Source: JBPEWY01 sp052032225 (GTDB taxonomy: Bacteria; Bacteroidota; Bacteroidia; Flavobacteriales; Flavobacteriaceae). From it: a DNA stretch of 35,073 nt. The notes under the pieces were generated by a model, which worked only from the letters and a program-made list of their open reading frames with translations, searched no databases and was not told the DNA's origin. Both the position numbers and the translations under genes were made by a program. Where the stretch lies: positions 1 to 35,073 of the forward strand of contig JBPEWY010000061.1 in NCBI GenBank assembly GCA_052032225.1, written 5' to 3'. Each line of letters begins with the position of its first letter. Position 1 is the stretch's first letter. Shown piece after piece: positions 1-7,275 of the stretch.

Positions 1-119
1 AATCTTCTTATCCTGTGAATTCTCCTTAAAATTAAAGAACTGAAAGCAATTCACAACAAATAGATTACAATTCTATAAGGGTTAGAACCTGTGAATTCTC
101 CTTAAAATTAAAGAACTGA
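1..119. CRISPR. End of a CRISPR array, probably type II-C (partial, runs off the left edge)
   Basis: A complete 46-bp unit lies at 12-57. Its first 32 bp recur exactly at 88-119. Between them is a 30-bp unrelated stretch (58-87), giving a 76-bp period. Positions 1-11 are then the tail of a second spacer, so the array continues leftward. The unit has imperfect inverted ends: CCTGTGAATT at the left, and AATTCACAAC at the right, which reads GTTGTGAATT on the minus strand. From family knowledge, repeats of 46-48 bp that begin GTTGTGAATTGCTTTC with 30-bp spacers are typical of Cas9 (II-C) arrays in Bacteroidota. The unit at 88-119 has lost its last 14 bp, as array-terminal repeats often do. No cas gene is in the window. 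Transcription direction is not settled by the sequence. With only one full repeat and one truncated copy this is inference, but the dimensions fit well. Confidence 0.72.
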
Positions 120-300
120 CACCTAAATCCCTTAACCTTTAAATAAGCTTCCACACAGCTCGTAATACATACTGCTTGCCAATAGCACCAACTCAGTCTC
201 GAGGTGCAGCGTAGCTAAAGCAATTAAAAATTTGCTCTAAATAGTTTTAAAATTACATTTAAAAATTAAGGCTCACAACGTAGCTTTAAGAAAGGTGTAA
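120..300. other. Gene-free stretch beside the CRISPR array with hairpins and a short repeat match
   Basis: I see no protein gene here. The stretch is less AT-biased than most intergenic DNA in the window and contains a GCACC/GGTGC hairpin (185-189 with 203-207). A second hairpin, TTAAGGCT/AGCTTTAA around 265-289, has a G-U pair only if the plus strand is transcribed. The heptamer CGTAGCT occurs twice (210-216 and 279-285). The nonamer AAAGCAATT at 217-225 and CACAAC at 274-279 match parts of the CRISPR repeat. These could be remnants of a tracrRNA or array leader, but a nine-base match in AT-rich DNA is weak and no coherent anti-repeat is visible. Confidence 0.3.
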
Positions 301-377
301 AAAAATAAAAAAGTCAAAAACACTTTCCAAAGGATCACTAGGATTGCCTTCCGTCGGGGAAAATGCTTTGACTTCTT
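301..377 (-). ncRNA. Candidate independently transcribed small RNA ending in an intrinsic terminator
   Basis: On the minus strand a long folded element is followed by a U-rich run (310-301). The outer stem pairs 374-367 with 318-311 (AAGTCAAA/TTTGACTT). It continues as 366-358 with 328-320, where two pairs are G-U only on the minus transcript and become mismatches on the plus strand, so the minus strand is the likely RNA. Inside, CCGACGG and AAGGCAATC/GATCCTT can form two small hairpins. A good Bacteroidota-type promoter sits just upstream. The predicted RNA is about 75 nt. It lacks the conserved core of SRP RNA and I do not recognise its family. The alternative is a terminator for the aldo/keto reductase gene, whose stop is about 105 nt upstream. 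Confidence 0.55.
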
Positions 378-381
378 CACA

Positions 382-413
382 CAAATATAAAAAATAACAA
401 TCTATAAATCAAA
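382..413 (-). promoter_or_regulatory. Bacteroidota-type promoter for the small RNA
   Basis: On the minus strand the -7 box TATATTTG (389-382) matches TAnnTTTG exactly. TTTG (413-410) lies 20 bp upstream, inside the accepted 17-23 bp spacing for the Bacteroidota housekeeping sigma factor. The predicted start is near 375-378, directly at the base of the folded element at 301-377. Confidence 0.6.
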
Positions 414-480
414 TAATTATAGTTGTTCTTACTTTTTGCGGTTTGCTTTAAAAAACCTGTGTTACTATAAACTACTCTAT

Positions 481-1521
481 TTAAGGCGCCGGATTAGGGA
501 TTGCCTCATGTATAGCTTCTATTTTTTGTAAAACCTCATCAGATAATGTTACTGCTATGCTGTCTATGTTTTCTTTTAACTGCTCTAAGTTTGTTGCGCC
601 AATTATATTACTGGTAACAAAAGGCTGTTGGTTAATAAATGCCAGTGCCATTTGCGCCAAACTCATATTGTACTCTTTGGCTAAATTATAATATGCCTCT
701 GTTGCTTTGGTTGCTTGCTCGTTACTATATCTTGAAAAATTAGGAAACAGTGTTACTCTGGCTTTTTCCGGTTTTTTGCCCCCTAAATACTTACCACTAA
801 GCACTCCAAAACCAAGTGGCGAGTAAGCTAATAAACCAACATTTTCTCGCATAGAGATTTCTGCACAACCTACTTCGTACAATCTGTTTAGTAATGAATA
901 CGGATTCTGAACGGTAATTACTCGTGGTAAGTTATGTTTTTTGCTTTCTTCTAGAAAACGCATAATCCCCCAAGGTGTCTCGTTAGATAGCCCTATGTAG
1001 CGTATTTTACCACTTTTAACTAATTCTGCTAAGGCTTGCAACACTTGGTGAATATTGTCATCCCACGCATCGTTTGGGTTGTGTTTATACCCACGCTGAC
1101 CAAAAAAATTTGCTTTACGCTCCGGCCAATGCAATTGGTATAAATCTATATAATCTGTTTGCAATCTTTTTAAACTACCATTTACAGCTTCTTGTATAGC
1201 TTTAGGGCTAAATCCGGTGGTTCTAATATGTTTGGTATAATCTCCGGGACCCGCTATTTTGGTAGCTAATATTACTTTATCTCTATTGCCGGTTTTCTTA
1301 AACCAATTACCTATAATAGTTTCTGTAACAGCATAAAGCTCCGGAATGGCCGGAACCGGATAGAGCTCTGCTGTATCAAAAAAATTAATTCCTCTATCTA
1401 TTGCATAGTCCATTTGTGCATGACCCTCGGCTTCTGTATTTTGCCTTCCCCAGGTCATAGTTCCTAAGCAAATTTTACTTACTTGTAATTCTGTATTGGG
1501 TAATGTTGTATACTTCATCAT
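481..1521 (-). CDS. tas: Aldo/keto reductase, Tas family
   Basis: 346 residues, the same length as E. coli Tas and similar to it along the whole chain as I remember that protein. It is an NADP(H)-dependent reductase of the aldo/keto reductase superfamily, a cytoplasmic TIM barrel. The catalytic tetrad is visible as D49, Y54 (FFDTAELYP), K88 (ILATK) and H131 (YQLHWPER). The C-terminal NADP-binding signature NIIGATNLEQL is present. The natural substrate is not known; E. coli Tas was found because it suppresses tyrosine auxotrophy. Two consecutive ATG codons (1521 and 1518) could start translation. The start lies only a few bases after the terminator of the upstream ompA-like gene, so it probably has its own or read-through transcription. 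Confidence 0.9.
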   Translation of the reverse strand: MMKYTTLPNTELQVSKICLGTMTWGRQNTEAEGHAQMDYAIDRGINFFDTAELYPVPAIPELYAVTETIIGNWFKKTGNRDKVILATKIAGPGDYTKHIRTTGFSPKAIQEAVNGSLKRLQTDYIDLYQLHWPERKANFFGQRGYKHNPNDAWDDNIHQVLQALAELVKSGKIRYIGLSNETPWGIMRFLEESKKHNLPRVITVQNPYSLLNRLYEVGCAEISMRENVGLLAYSPLGFGVLSGKYLGGKKPEKARVTLFPNFSRYSNEQATKATEAYYNLAKEYNMSLAQMALAFINQQPFVTSNIIGATNLEQLKENIDSIAVTLSDEVLQKIEAIHEAIPNPAP

Positions 1522-1530
1522 AATAAAAAA

Positions 1531-1554
1531 CCTCGTTTTATGGTAAAAACGAGG
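1531..1554 (-). terminator. Intrinsic terminator after the OmpA lipoprotein gene
   Basis: CCTCGTTTT (1554-1546 on minus) pairs perfectly with AAAACGAGG (1539-1531) around a six-base loop and is followed by TTTTTTATTA. The U-run ends almost at the ATG of the aldo/keto reductase gene. Confidence 0.85.
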
Positions 1555-1580
1555 TCAAAAATACAATTTTTTAAATGGGT

Positions 1581-2537
1581 TTACATTTGATTGAGAAGCT
1601 TAGTGATTTCGTCAAGTTTTGGCGTTAAAATAATCTCTATTCTTCGGTTTTTTGCTCGACCTTCGGCTGTAGTATTTGTAGCAACAGGTGCATACTCACT
1701 TCGTCCGGCTGCTGTTAAGTTTTTAGGATTAATATTAGGATTTTCTCTAAGTATATTTACAATAGCCGTTGCTCGTTTAACCGATAAATCCCAATTGTTT
1801 TGCAACGCGCCACTACCCTTATACGGTACGTTATCTGTATGTCCTTCTATAAGCACTGCTATATCTGGGTTTTGTGCCAATACATTTCCTAGTTGTTGCA
1901 CGGCACGCCTTCCTTCACTGCCAACAGCCCAGCTCCCGGACTCAAACAACAATTTGTTTTCCATAGACACGTATACTTTACCATCTCGTTGCTCTACAGT
2001 AAGCCCCTTACCTTCAAAATCAAGCAAAGCTTTAGAGATAGCTTCTTTTAATTGGGTCATGGCTGCATCTTTTGCTGCTATTAACGCTTCTAGCTCATCA
2101 ACCCGTTTAGATCTTGAGGCTAATTGTTTTTGTAAGGCTTCTAAACGTGCATTTTCTTGTGCTAATTTCCGTTCTTTTTCTTCTAACTGTGCTAAGAGCT
2201 CTCGGTTTTTTTGTGCGTTTTCAGCGATGGCTGCACTGCTGTTTTTTTCTAAGGCATCGTATGATGCTTGTAGGTTTTTAAGATTGTTTGAAGCTGCCTG
2301 ATATTCTTGTCGTAATTTATCGCGTTCTGCTACTGCTTCTTCATATTTTTTTTGAAGCGATTGTAACTGATTTTCTAATGCATTTTTTGCTGCAGTAAGC
2401 TCCTGATTTTGATCTGATAATTGATTGCGTTCTGCTTTTACGTTTGCATATTTCTCTTCTAACTCTTTATATACTTTAGACGATACACACGAGCCTAAAA
2501 CTGCTACTATTGCAAGGCTCAAAAACAACTTTTTCAT
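1581..2537 (-). CDS. OmpA-family lipoprotein with coiled-coil spacer
   Basis: 318 residues. The N-terminus is a lipoprotein signal with lipobox LGSC (Cys17), so the mature protein is lipidated. Residues about 22-165 are a long heptad-rich coiled coil full of Glu, Lys and Gln. Residues about 185-305 form an OmpA C-terminal peptidoglycan-binding domain, with GHTDN (232-236), NNWDLSVKRA (about 247-256) and NRRIEI (about 297-302) supplying the usual diaminopimelate-binding Asp and Arg. It should tether the outer membrane to peptidoglycan, as Pal and related proteins do. It is 15 bp downstream of exonuclease III and probably co-transcribed with it; a strong terminator follows. The paralogue is not identifiable from sequence alone. 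Confidence 0.9.
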   Translation of the reverse strand: MKKLFLSLAIVAVLGSCVSSKVYKELEEKYANVKAERNQLSDQNQELTAAKNALENQLQSLQKKYEEAVAERDKLRQEYQAASNNLKNLQASYDALEKNSSAAIAENAQKNRELLAQLEEKERKLAQENARLEALQKQLASRSKRVDELEALIAAKDAAMTQLKEAISKALLDFEGKGLTVEQRDGKVYVSMENKLLFESGSWAVGSEGRRAVQQLGNVLAQNPDIAVLIEGHTDNVPYKGSGALQNNWDLSVKRATAIVNILRENPNINPKNLTAAGRSEYAPVATNTTAEGRAKNRRIEIILTPKLDEITKLLNQM

Positions 2538-2552
2538 GGTTTTTTATTGTAT

Positions 2553-3317
2553 TTAGTGTTCTACTTCTACTAAAATCGGACAGTGGTCTGAGTGTTTTGC
2601 TTCGGGCAAGATAACAGACCGTTTTAATTTTTCTTGCAATGGTTTACTAACCATATGATAATCTAATCGCCAACCCTTATTATTAGCTCTGGCATTAGCC
2701 CTATAACTCCACCAAGTGTAGTTATGTGGTTCTTTATTAAAATGCCTAAAGCTATCTATAAAGCCGCTATCTATAAAATTGCCAATCCATTCGCGTTCTA
2801 CCGGTAAAAAACCAGAAACGTTTGCATTCCTAATAGGATCATGAATATCTATTGCTTTATGACAAATGTTGTAATCTCCTGAGATTATTAGATTGGGCTT
2901 TTCTTGTTTTAAATTGTTAACGTATTCCTGAAAATCTGCCATATATTGTAATTTATGCTCTAAGCGTGCAATATTTGTTCCAGAAGGTAAGTACAAACTC
3001 ATAACAGAAAGGCCATTAAAATCGGCTCTTATGTTACGCCCTTCTTCATCCATATAATCAATTCCTGTACCATACACCACATTATTGGGTTCTATTTTAG
3101 ATAAAATTGCTACCCCGCTATAACCTTTTCTTTCAGCACTAAACCAAAAATTATACGTGTATCCGGCTTTTTCAAACAACCGTAAATCTAACTGATCTTT
3201 TTGTGCTTTTATTTCTTGTAAACAAATTACATCTGGGTTTACAAGCTGTAGCCAATCTAAAAACCCTTTGTTTATTGCAGCGCGAATTCCATTTACGTTA
3301 TACGATATAATTTTCAT
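2553..3317 (-). CDS. xth: Exodeoxyribonuclease III / AP endonuclease
   Basis: 254 residues, normal length for ExoA/XthA. This Mg-dependent enzyme of the endonuclease/exonuclease/phosphatase fold incises DNA 5' of abasic sites and has 3'-5' exonuclease activity in base-excision repair. Visible motifs are MKIISYNVNGIRAA (substrate Asn), LQEIKAQ with metal ligand E35, SLYLPSG, ISGDYNICH (the D/N pair) and the terminal SDHCP (D244-H245). It lacks a signal peptide, unlike the secreted family member at 14540. It is the first gene of a two-gene minus-strand unit with the OmpA lipoprotein and is divergent from the small barrel protein at 3431. Confidence 0.95.
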   Translation of the reverse strand: MKIISYNVNGIRAAINKGFLDWLQLVNPDVICLQEIKAQKDQLDLRLFEKAGYTYNFWFSAERKGYSGVAILSKIEPNNVVYGTGIDYMDEEGRNIRADFNGLSVMSLYLPSGTNIARLEHKLQYMADFQEYVNNLKQEKPNLIISGDYNICHKAIDIHDPIRNANVSGFLPVEREWIGNFIDSGFIDSFRHFNKEPHNYTWWSYRANARANNKGWRLDYHMVSKPLQEKLKRSVILPEAKHSDHCPILVEVEH

Positions 3318-3430
3318 GAAGAAAAAATTTAGGTCTAAAAATACATATAACCCTGTATTATGTTGTTAAAGCTGCTATAATTTTTGTTTTGGAATGATAA
3401 TTGGTACTACACTAACTAAAGTTAATCACT

Positions 3431-3949
3431 ATGAAAACTAAACTGTTAGCGCTTTGTATTTTATGTACAATTGTACTAAAAAGTAATGCTCAAGATTATT
3501 ATAAAAACAACGAACTTAAATTTAATATTGGTTGGTTTTTAGCCGATGCAACTGCAGAATTTTCTTTTGAACATTTTTTAAATGATGAAGCCAGTTTAGG
3601 TGCTACTATTTATTACGATGCTCAAAGCACAGATAGATTAGGTAAGTTTGGAATTGGTCCCAATATTAGAGCCTATTTTAGCCCTGTTCCCAGAGCCGGA
3701 TTTTTTATTGAAGGTTTTGCTTTATATTATACCGGCGATGAAGAAATAATTGCCGAAGAATCCAACTTTAATTTTACTAATAACTTTAGCACTTTTGCCT
3801 TGGGTGCCGGTGTTGGACATAAATGGACAACCTTTAGCGAGCAGTTTACTGTAGAGCTAAATGCTGGCATTGGCAGAAATATAAACCCCGAAGAATTTCA
3901 GGATGATTTTATACTAAGAGCCGCACTTGCCGTTGGTTTTAGGTTTTAA
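3431..3949 (+). CDS. Small outer-membrane beta-barrel protein of unknown function
   Basis: 172 residues. A Sec signal peptide with the hydrophobic core LLALCILCTIVL probably ends at SNAQ (about residue 21). The mature part alternates hydrophobic and polar residues, is rich in Gly and aromatics and ends ALAVGFRF, the usual C-terminal aromatic signature of an outer-membrane barrel. At about 150 mature residues it would make an eight-strand barrel of the OmpA/OmpX type. No enzymatic motif was seen and the function is unknown. It is transcribed alone, divergent from xth, and ends in a hairpin shared with glyQS. Confidence 0.75.
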   Translation: MKTKLLALCILCTIVLKSNAQDYYKNNELKFNIGWFLADATAEFSFEHFLNDEASLGATIYYDAQSTDRLGKFGIGPNIRAYFSPVPRAGFFIEGFALYYTGDEEIIAEESNFNFTNNFSTFALGAGVGHKWTTFSEQFTVELNAGIGRNINPEEFQDDFILRAALAVGFRF

Positions 3950-3955
3950 AATAAA

Positions 3956-3979
3956 AAAGTCGGTTTCACAACCGACTTT
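3956..3979. terminator. Bidirectional terminator between the barrel protein and glyQS
   Basis: AAAGTCGGTT (3956-3965) and AACCGACTTT (3970-3979) form a perfect 10-bp stem with a four-base loop. On the minus strand it is followed by a clean T-run, so it mainly serves glyQS. On the plus strand the T-run is interrupted but probably still works. Confidence 0.88.
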
Positions 3980-4000
3980 CATTTTAGTATATCATTTAAA

Positions 4001-5542
4001 TTATACCTTTTTCAGCCAATTTCGCATATCTACCTCATCTAAAATAATATTTCTAACCGCATTTATAGCTACGCGCTTTTGCTCCATGGTATCTCTGTGA
4101 CGTATGGTTACAGTATTATCTTCTAAAGTTTGATGATCTACTGTAACACAAAACGGTGTCCCTACTGCATCTTGACGTCTGTAACGGCGCCCAACGGCAT
4201 CTTTTTCATCATACGTAACAGCCATATCCCATTTTAACTCTTCTACTAATTTTTTAGCTATTTCCGGTAGGCCATCTTTTTTAACTAATGGTAAAACAGC
4301 CACTTTTGTTGGCGCTAACACAGCCGGTAGCTTTAATACGGTTCTGGTAGTGCCGTTCTCTAACTCTTCTTCTTGTAAAGCATGCGAGAATACCGCCAAG
4401 AACATTCTGTCTAAACCAATAGAAGTTTCTATAACGTATGGCACATAACTCTCGTTAGCTTCCGGATCAAAATATTGAAGTTTTTTATTTGAGAATTTTT
4501 CGTGTTGCGATAAATCAAAATCTGTTCTGGAATGAATTCCTTCAAGCTCTTTAAATCCAAACGGAAATTTAAACTCTATATCGCATGCTGCATCTGCATA
4601 GTGAGCTAATTTCTCGTGATCATGATAACGATAATTATCTTCTCCCATACCAAGAGAAAGGTGCCATTTAAGGCGTGTTTCTTTCCACTGCTCATACCAT
4701 TCTTTTTGGGTGCCCGGTTTTACAAAAAACTGCATCTCCATTTGTTCAAACTCACGCATTCTAAAAATAAACTGTCTGGCAACAATTTCATTTCTGAATG
4801 CTTTTCCGGTTTGAGCAATCCCAAAAGGTATTTTCATACGACCGGTTTTTTGCACGTTTAAAAAATTAACAAAGATTCCTTGTGCAGTTTCCGGACGCAA
4901 ATACAAATCCATGGCGCTTTCTGCCGAAGCTCCTAATTTGGTGCCAAACATTAGGTTAAATTGCTTAACGTCTGTCCAGTTTTTAGAACCGGTTTCAGGG
5001 TCTGCAATTCCAAGCTCTTCTATTAATGCTTTTACATCGGCTAAATCTTCGTTTTCTAAAGATCTGGCCATTCGTTTTAAAATAGCGTCTGCTTGTTCTT
5101 TATATTTTAATACTCTGGGATTTGTACTTACAAATTGCTCTTTATTAAAAGCATCGCCAAATCGTTTAGCTGCTTTGGTAATTTCTTTCTCTATTTTAGC
5201 TTCAATCTTGGCAACATAGTCTTCTATAAGCACATCGGCTCTATAGCGCTTTTTAGAGTCTTTATTATCAATTAAGGGGTCGTTAAAAGCATCTACGTGT
5301 CCGGAAGCCTTCCAGGTAGTTGGGTGCATAAATATTGCCGCATCTATTCCCACTATATTTTCGTGCAGCTGCACCATGGCTTTCCACCAATATTCTCGAA
5401 TATTGTTTTTAAGCTCAACACCATTTTGAGCGTAATCATAAACTGCACTCAATCCGTCGTAAATCTCACTAGAAGGGAATACGTACCCGTATTCTTTTGC
5501 ATGTGCAACAACCTTCTTAAATTGATCGTCTTGTTTTGCCAT
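4001..5542 (-). CDS. glyQS: Glycyl-tRNA synthetase, single-chain (alpha2) type
   Basis: 513 residues. This class II aminoacyl-tRNA synthetase charges tRNA-Gly with glycine in the cytoplasm. It is the eukaryote-like homodimeric form rather than the two-subunit GlyQ/GlyS form. The N-terminal YGYVFPSSEIYDGLSAVYDY motif is characteristic. Class II motif 2 is seen as FRNEIVARQFIFRMREFEQ (about 248-266), motif 3 as ETSIGLDRMFLAV (about 368-380), and a C-terminal anticodon-binding domain begins near KLPAVLAPTKVAVLPL. A TATTTTTG box (5554-5547 on minus) lies only 4 bp before the ATG. If it is used, the mRNA would be almost leaderless, but I see no good -33 element. Confidence 0.96.
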   Translation of the reverse strand: MAKQDDQFKKVVAHAKEYGYVFPSSEIYDGLSAVYDYAQNGVELKNNIREYWWKAMVQLHENIVGIDAAIFMHPTTWKASGHVDAFNDPLIDNKDSKKRYRADVLIEDYVAKIEAKIEKEITKAAKRFGDAFNKEQFVSTNPRVLKYKEQADAILKRMARSLENEDLADVKALIEELGIADPETGSKNWTDVKQFNLMFGTKLGASAESAMDLYLRPETAQGIFVNFLNVQKTGRMKIPFGIAQTGKAFRNEIVARQFIFRMREFEQMEMQFFVKPGTQKEWYEQWKETRLKWHLSLGMGEDNYRYHDHEKLAHYADAACDIEFKFPFGFKELEGIHSRTDFDLSQHEKFSNKKLQYFDPEANESYVPYVIETSIGLDRMFLAVFSHALQEEELENGTTRTVLKLPAVLAPTKVAVLPLVKKDGLPEIAKKLVEELKWDMAVTYDEKDAVGRRYRRQDAVGTPFCVTVDHQTLEDNTVTIRHRDTMEQKRVAINAVRNIILDEVDMRNWLKKV

Positions 5543-5578
5543 GGCGCAAAAATAGAATTTTTACCTGCAATTAGGTAA

Positions 5579-6481
5579 TTATTTAAGCTCAAATGAAGTA
5601 GTTGCAATTACTTTGTTAGCATACGATATTTGAATGCGATACATTCCTGCATCTAATTGGCCTTCTGGGACCGAAATAAAATCGCAAACCGGTAGCTCTC
5701 TACCCTGATAAAGTACAATAGTTTTTTTGCTGTATTTTTTAAGTCCTTGTGTTAATAAGGCAGATAGGTTAGGAATAATATTGCCTTGCGGGTCTAGAAA
5801 CTCTAAATAAAATGCTTTTTCTCCGGTTGCCACCAAAGTGTTGGCAGCAATAGTAAAACAGGCCCTAAGGCGCTGTACTTTACTTGCGTTTGATGTTTCT
5901 ATTATATTACCGTTAGCTCTGAGTTTGAAAGCTGTGCCGTTTAGTTGGGTTAGCTCTAAAACCGATGCTTCTTTAAGTAATTGTTGTTGTTTTTGTTTTT
6001 CTAAACGTTCTTCTTCTTGTAGTTTATCGCTTAGCACAACAACACTATCGGCTAAGTTCTCTATGGTGCTTTGGGCTACGCCAATTTCTTGTTTAAAAAG
6101 TGTATTGTTTTTTTTGAGGGAATCAACCAAATCTCTAAGCATTTTATTCTCTTTCTTAAGAGCAATAACTTGATTTTTGTAGGCAAACATTTGGTTGGCT
6201 GCCACCTTTATCCTGGAGATAGAATCTAGAAGTACTTCTATGCGCTCTTCTAACCGTTGAATTTCTTTAGAATATTGCTCGTTTTCTCTGCTTAAAGCGG
6301 TGAAACTTCTTTGCATATCTTCGAGCTCTGTGAGAATTAACTCTCTTTCGTTGGCCAGTTTATCAAGCTCATTTCTAACTTCTCTATTATTAAAGTAAAA
6401 TATAGCCGCAAGTGCTAAAATTGCAACCAATAGAATACCTATAACAATCTTAAGATCGGACTGCTTATTTTGACTGTCCAT
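5579..6481 (-). CDS. Membrane-anchored coiled-coil protein of unknown function
   Basis: 300 residues. A short polar N-terminus is followed by one transmembrane helix (about 11-29). A long coiled coil covers about 33-170, rich in Glu, Lys, Leu and Gln with several breaks. A compact C-terminal domain of about 125 residues (from LNGTAFKLRANG to the end) has a beta-rich pattern with GMYRIQISY near the end. Topology with few basic residues before the helix is ambiguous. I do not recognise a named family; similar Bacteroidota proteins are sometimes annotated loosely as chromosome-partitioning proteins because of the coiled coil, which this sequence does not support. It lies 36 bp upstream of glyQS on the same strand and 33 bp from divergent comF. 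Confidence 0.7.
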   Translation of the reverse strand: MDSQNKQSDLKIVIGILLVAILALAAIFYFNNREVRNELDKLANERELILTELEDMQRSFTALSRENEQYSKEIQRLEERIEVLLDSISRIKVAANQMFAYKNQVIALKKENKMLRDLVDSLKKNNTLFKQEIGVAQSTIENLADSVVVLSDKLQEEERLEKQKQQQLLKEASVLELTQLNGTAFKLRANGNIIETSNASKVQRLRACFTIAANTLVATGEKAFYLEFLDPQGNIIPNLSALLTQGLKKYSKKTIVLYQGRELPVCDFISVPEGQLDAGMYRIQISYANKVIATTSFELK

Positions 6482-6514
6482 TTAAATTAGTTAGCTTTAA
6501 AATCTGTAATCCCA

Positions 6515-7222
6515 GTGAAAGTGTCCCTCAAAGGAATAAAGATAATAAATGACATACATACAATCCTATTTCCAAGGGTATGTTTTGGATGTAATGCAAC
6601 CATGGTTAATAATGAACGATATTTATGTACTGTTTGTCGACATAAACTACCGTTAACTAACTTTCATCGAGTTCAAGAAAACCCTATTGAAAAGATTTTT
6701 TACGGAAGAGTACCTGTTAAAGCCGCAACTAGTTTTCTTTTCTTCGAAAAAAACGGTATTGTTCAAGAACTTATTCACCAATTAAAGTATAGAAATCAAG
6801 AAGAAATTGGTGCTTTTTTAGGAGATTGGATGGGACCTGAGCTAAGTAAGCATCCTGTTTTTAATACTATAGATGTTGTTATTCCGGTACCTTTACACAA
6901 AAACAAGTTTAAAAAAAGAGGGTATAACCAAGTTACTTTATTTGCTAAACATTTAGCAAAGCACCTAAATGCAACTTATGTAAATAATGTATTGCTAAAA
7001 ACATCTAAAACTAAAACTCAAACCTTAAAAAATAGGCTTTCACGCTGGCTAAACACACAAGAAGTTTATGAATTAAGTAGTGCTGTAAAGCTGGAAAATA
7101 AACATATTTTATTGGTAGACGATATTATTACTACAGGCGCAACTTTAGAGTCTTGCGCCACAACAGTTTTACAAGCTAAAAATTGTACAATTAGCATTGC
7201 TACAATGGCTTACACAAAGTAA
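6515..7222 (+). CDS. comF: ComF-family phosphoribosyltransferase-like protein
   Basis: 235 residues. The N-terminus carries a four-cysteine zinc-ribbon (C23-x2-C26 and C38-x2-C41). The rest is a type I phosphoribosyltransferase fold with the PRPP-binding loop ILLVDDIITTGAT (about 198-210) and the family motif IPVPLHKNKFKKRGYNQ (about 123-139). ComF proteins are needed for DNA uptake during transformation in Bacillus and Haemophilus and are also called GntX/YhgH; the biochemical reaction is unresolved. The frame opens with GTG at 6515, because the first in-frame ATG lies inside the zinc-ribbon. The Ig-like lipoprotein follows after 53 bp. Confidence 0.88.
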   Translation: MKVSLKGIKIINDIHTILFPRVCFGCNATMVNNERYLCTVCRHKLPLTNFHRVQENPIEKIFYGRVPVKAATSFLFFEKNGIVQELIHQLKYRNQEEIGAFLGDWMGPELSKHPVFNTIDVVIPVPLHKNKFKKRGYNQVTLFAKHLAKHLNATYVNNVLLKTSKTKTQTLKNRLSRWLNTQEVYELSSAVKLENKHILLVDDIITTGATLESCATTVLQAKNCTISIATMAYTK

Positions 7223-7275
7223 TTTCTATGTTAGTAAAAATAGTTGTTTCTTTGCTTATATTTTAGCGTTAGAGT

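Noticed and set aside
301..377. SRP (4.5S) RNA or tmRNA identity for the folded element
   Set aside because: GGAAGG occurs, but the CAGG...AGCAG partners of the SRP core are missing, and there is no tRNA-like end or tag frame for tmRNA.
1591..2301. A 236-codon open frame on the plus strand
   Set aside because: It is antisense to the OmpA lipoprotein gene, whose lipobox, coiled coil and OmpA motifs are unmistakable. The frame is Ser-, Cys- and Phe-rich, as expected of the complement of a Glu/Lys/Ala-rich coiled coil.
5561..5578. TTACCT/AGGTAA inverted repeat between the coiled-coil gene and glyQS
   Set aside because: A six-base stem without a T-run is too weak to call a terminator, and nothing else marks it as an operator.
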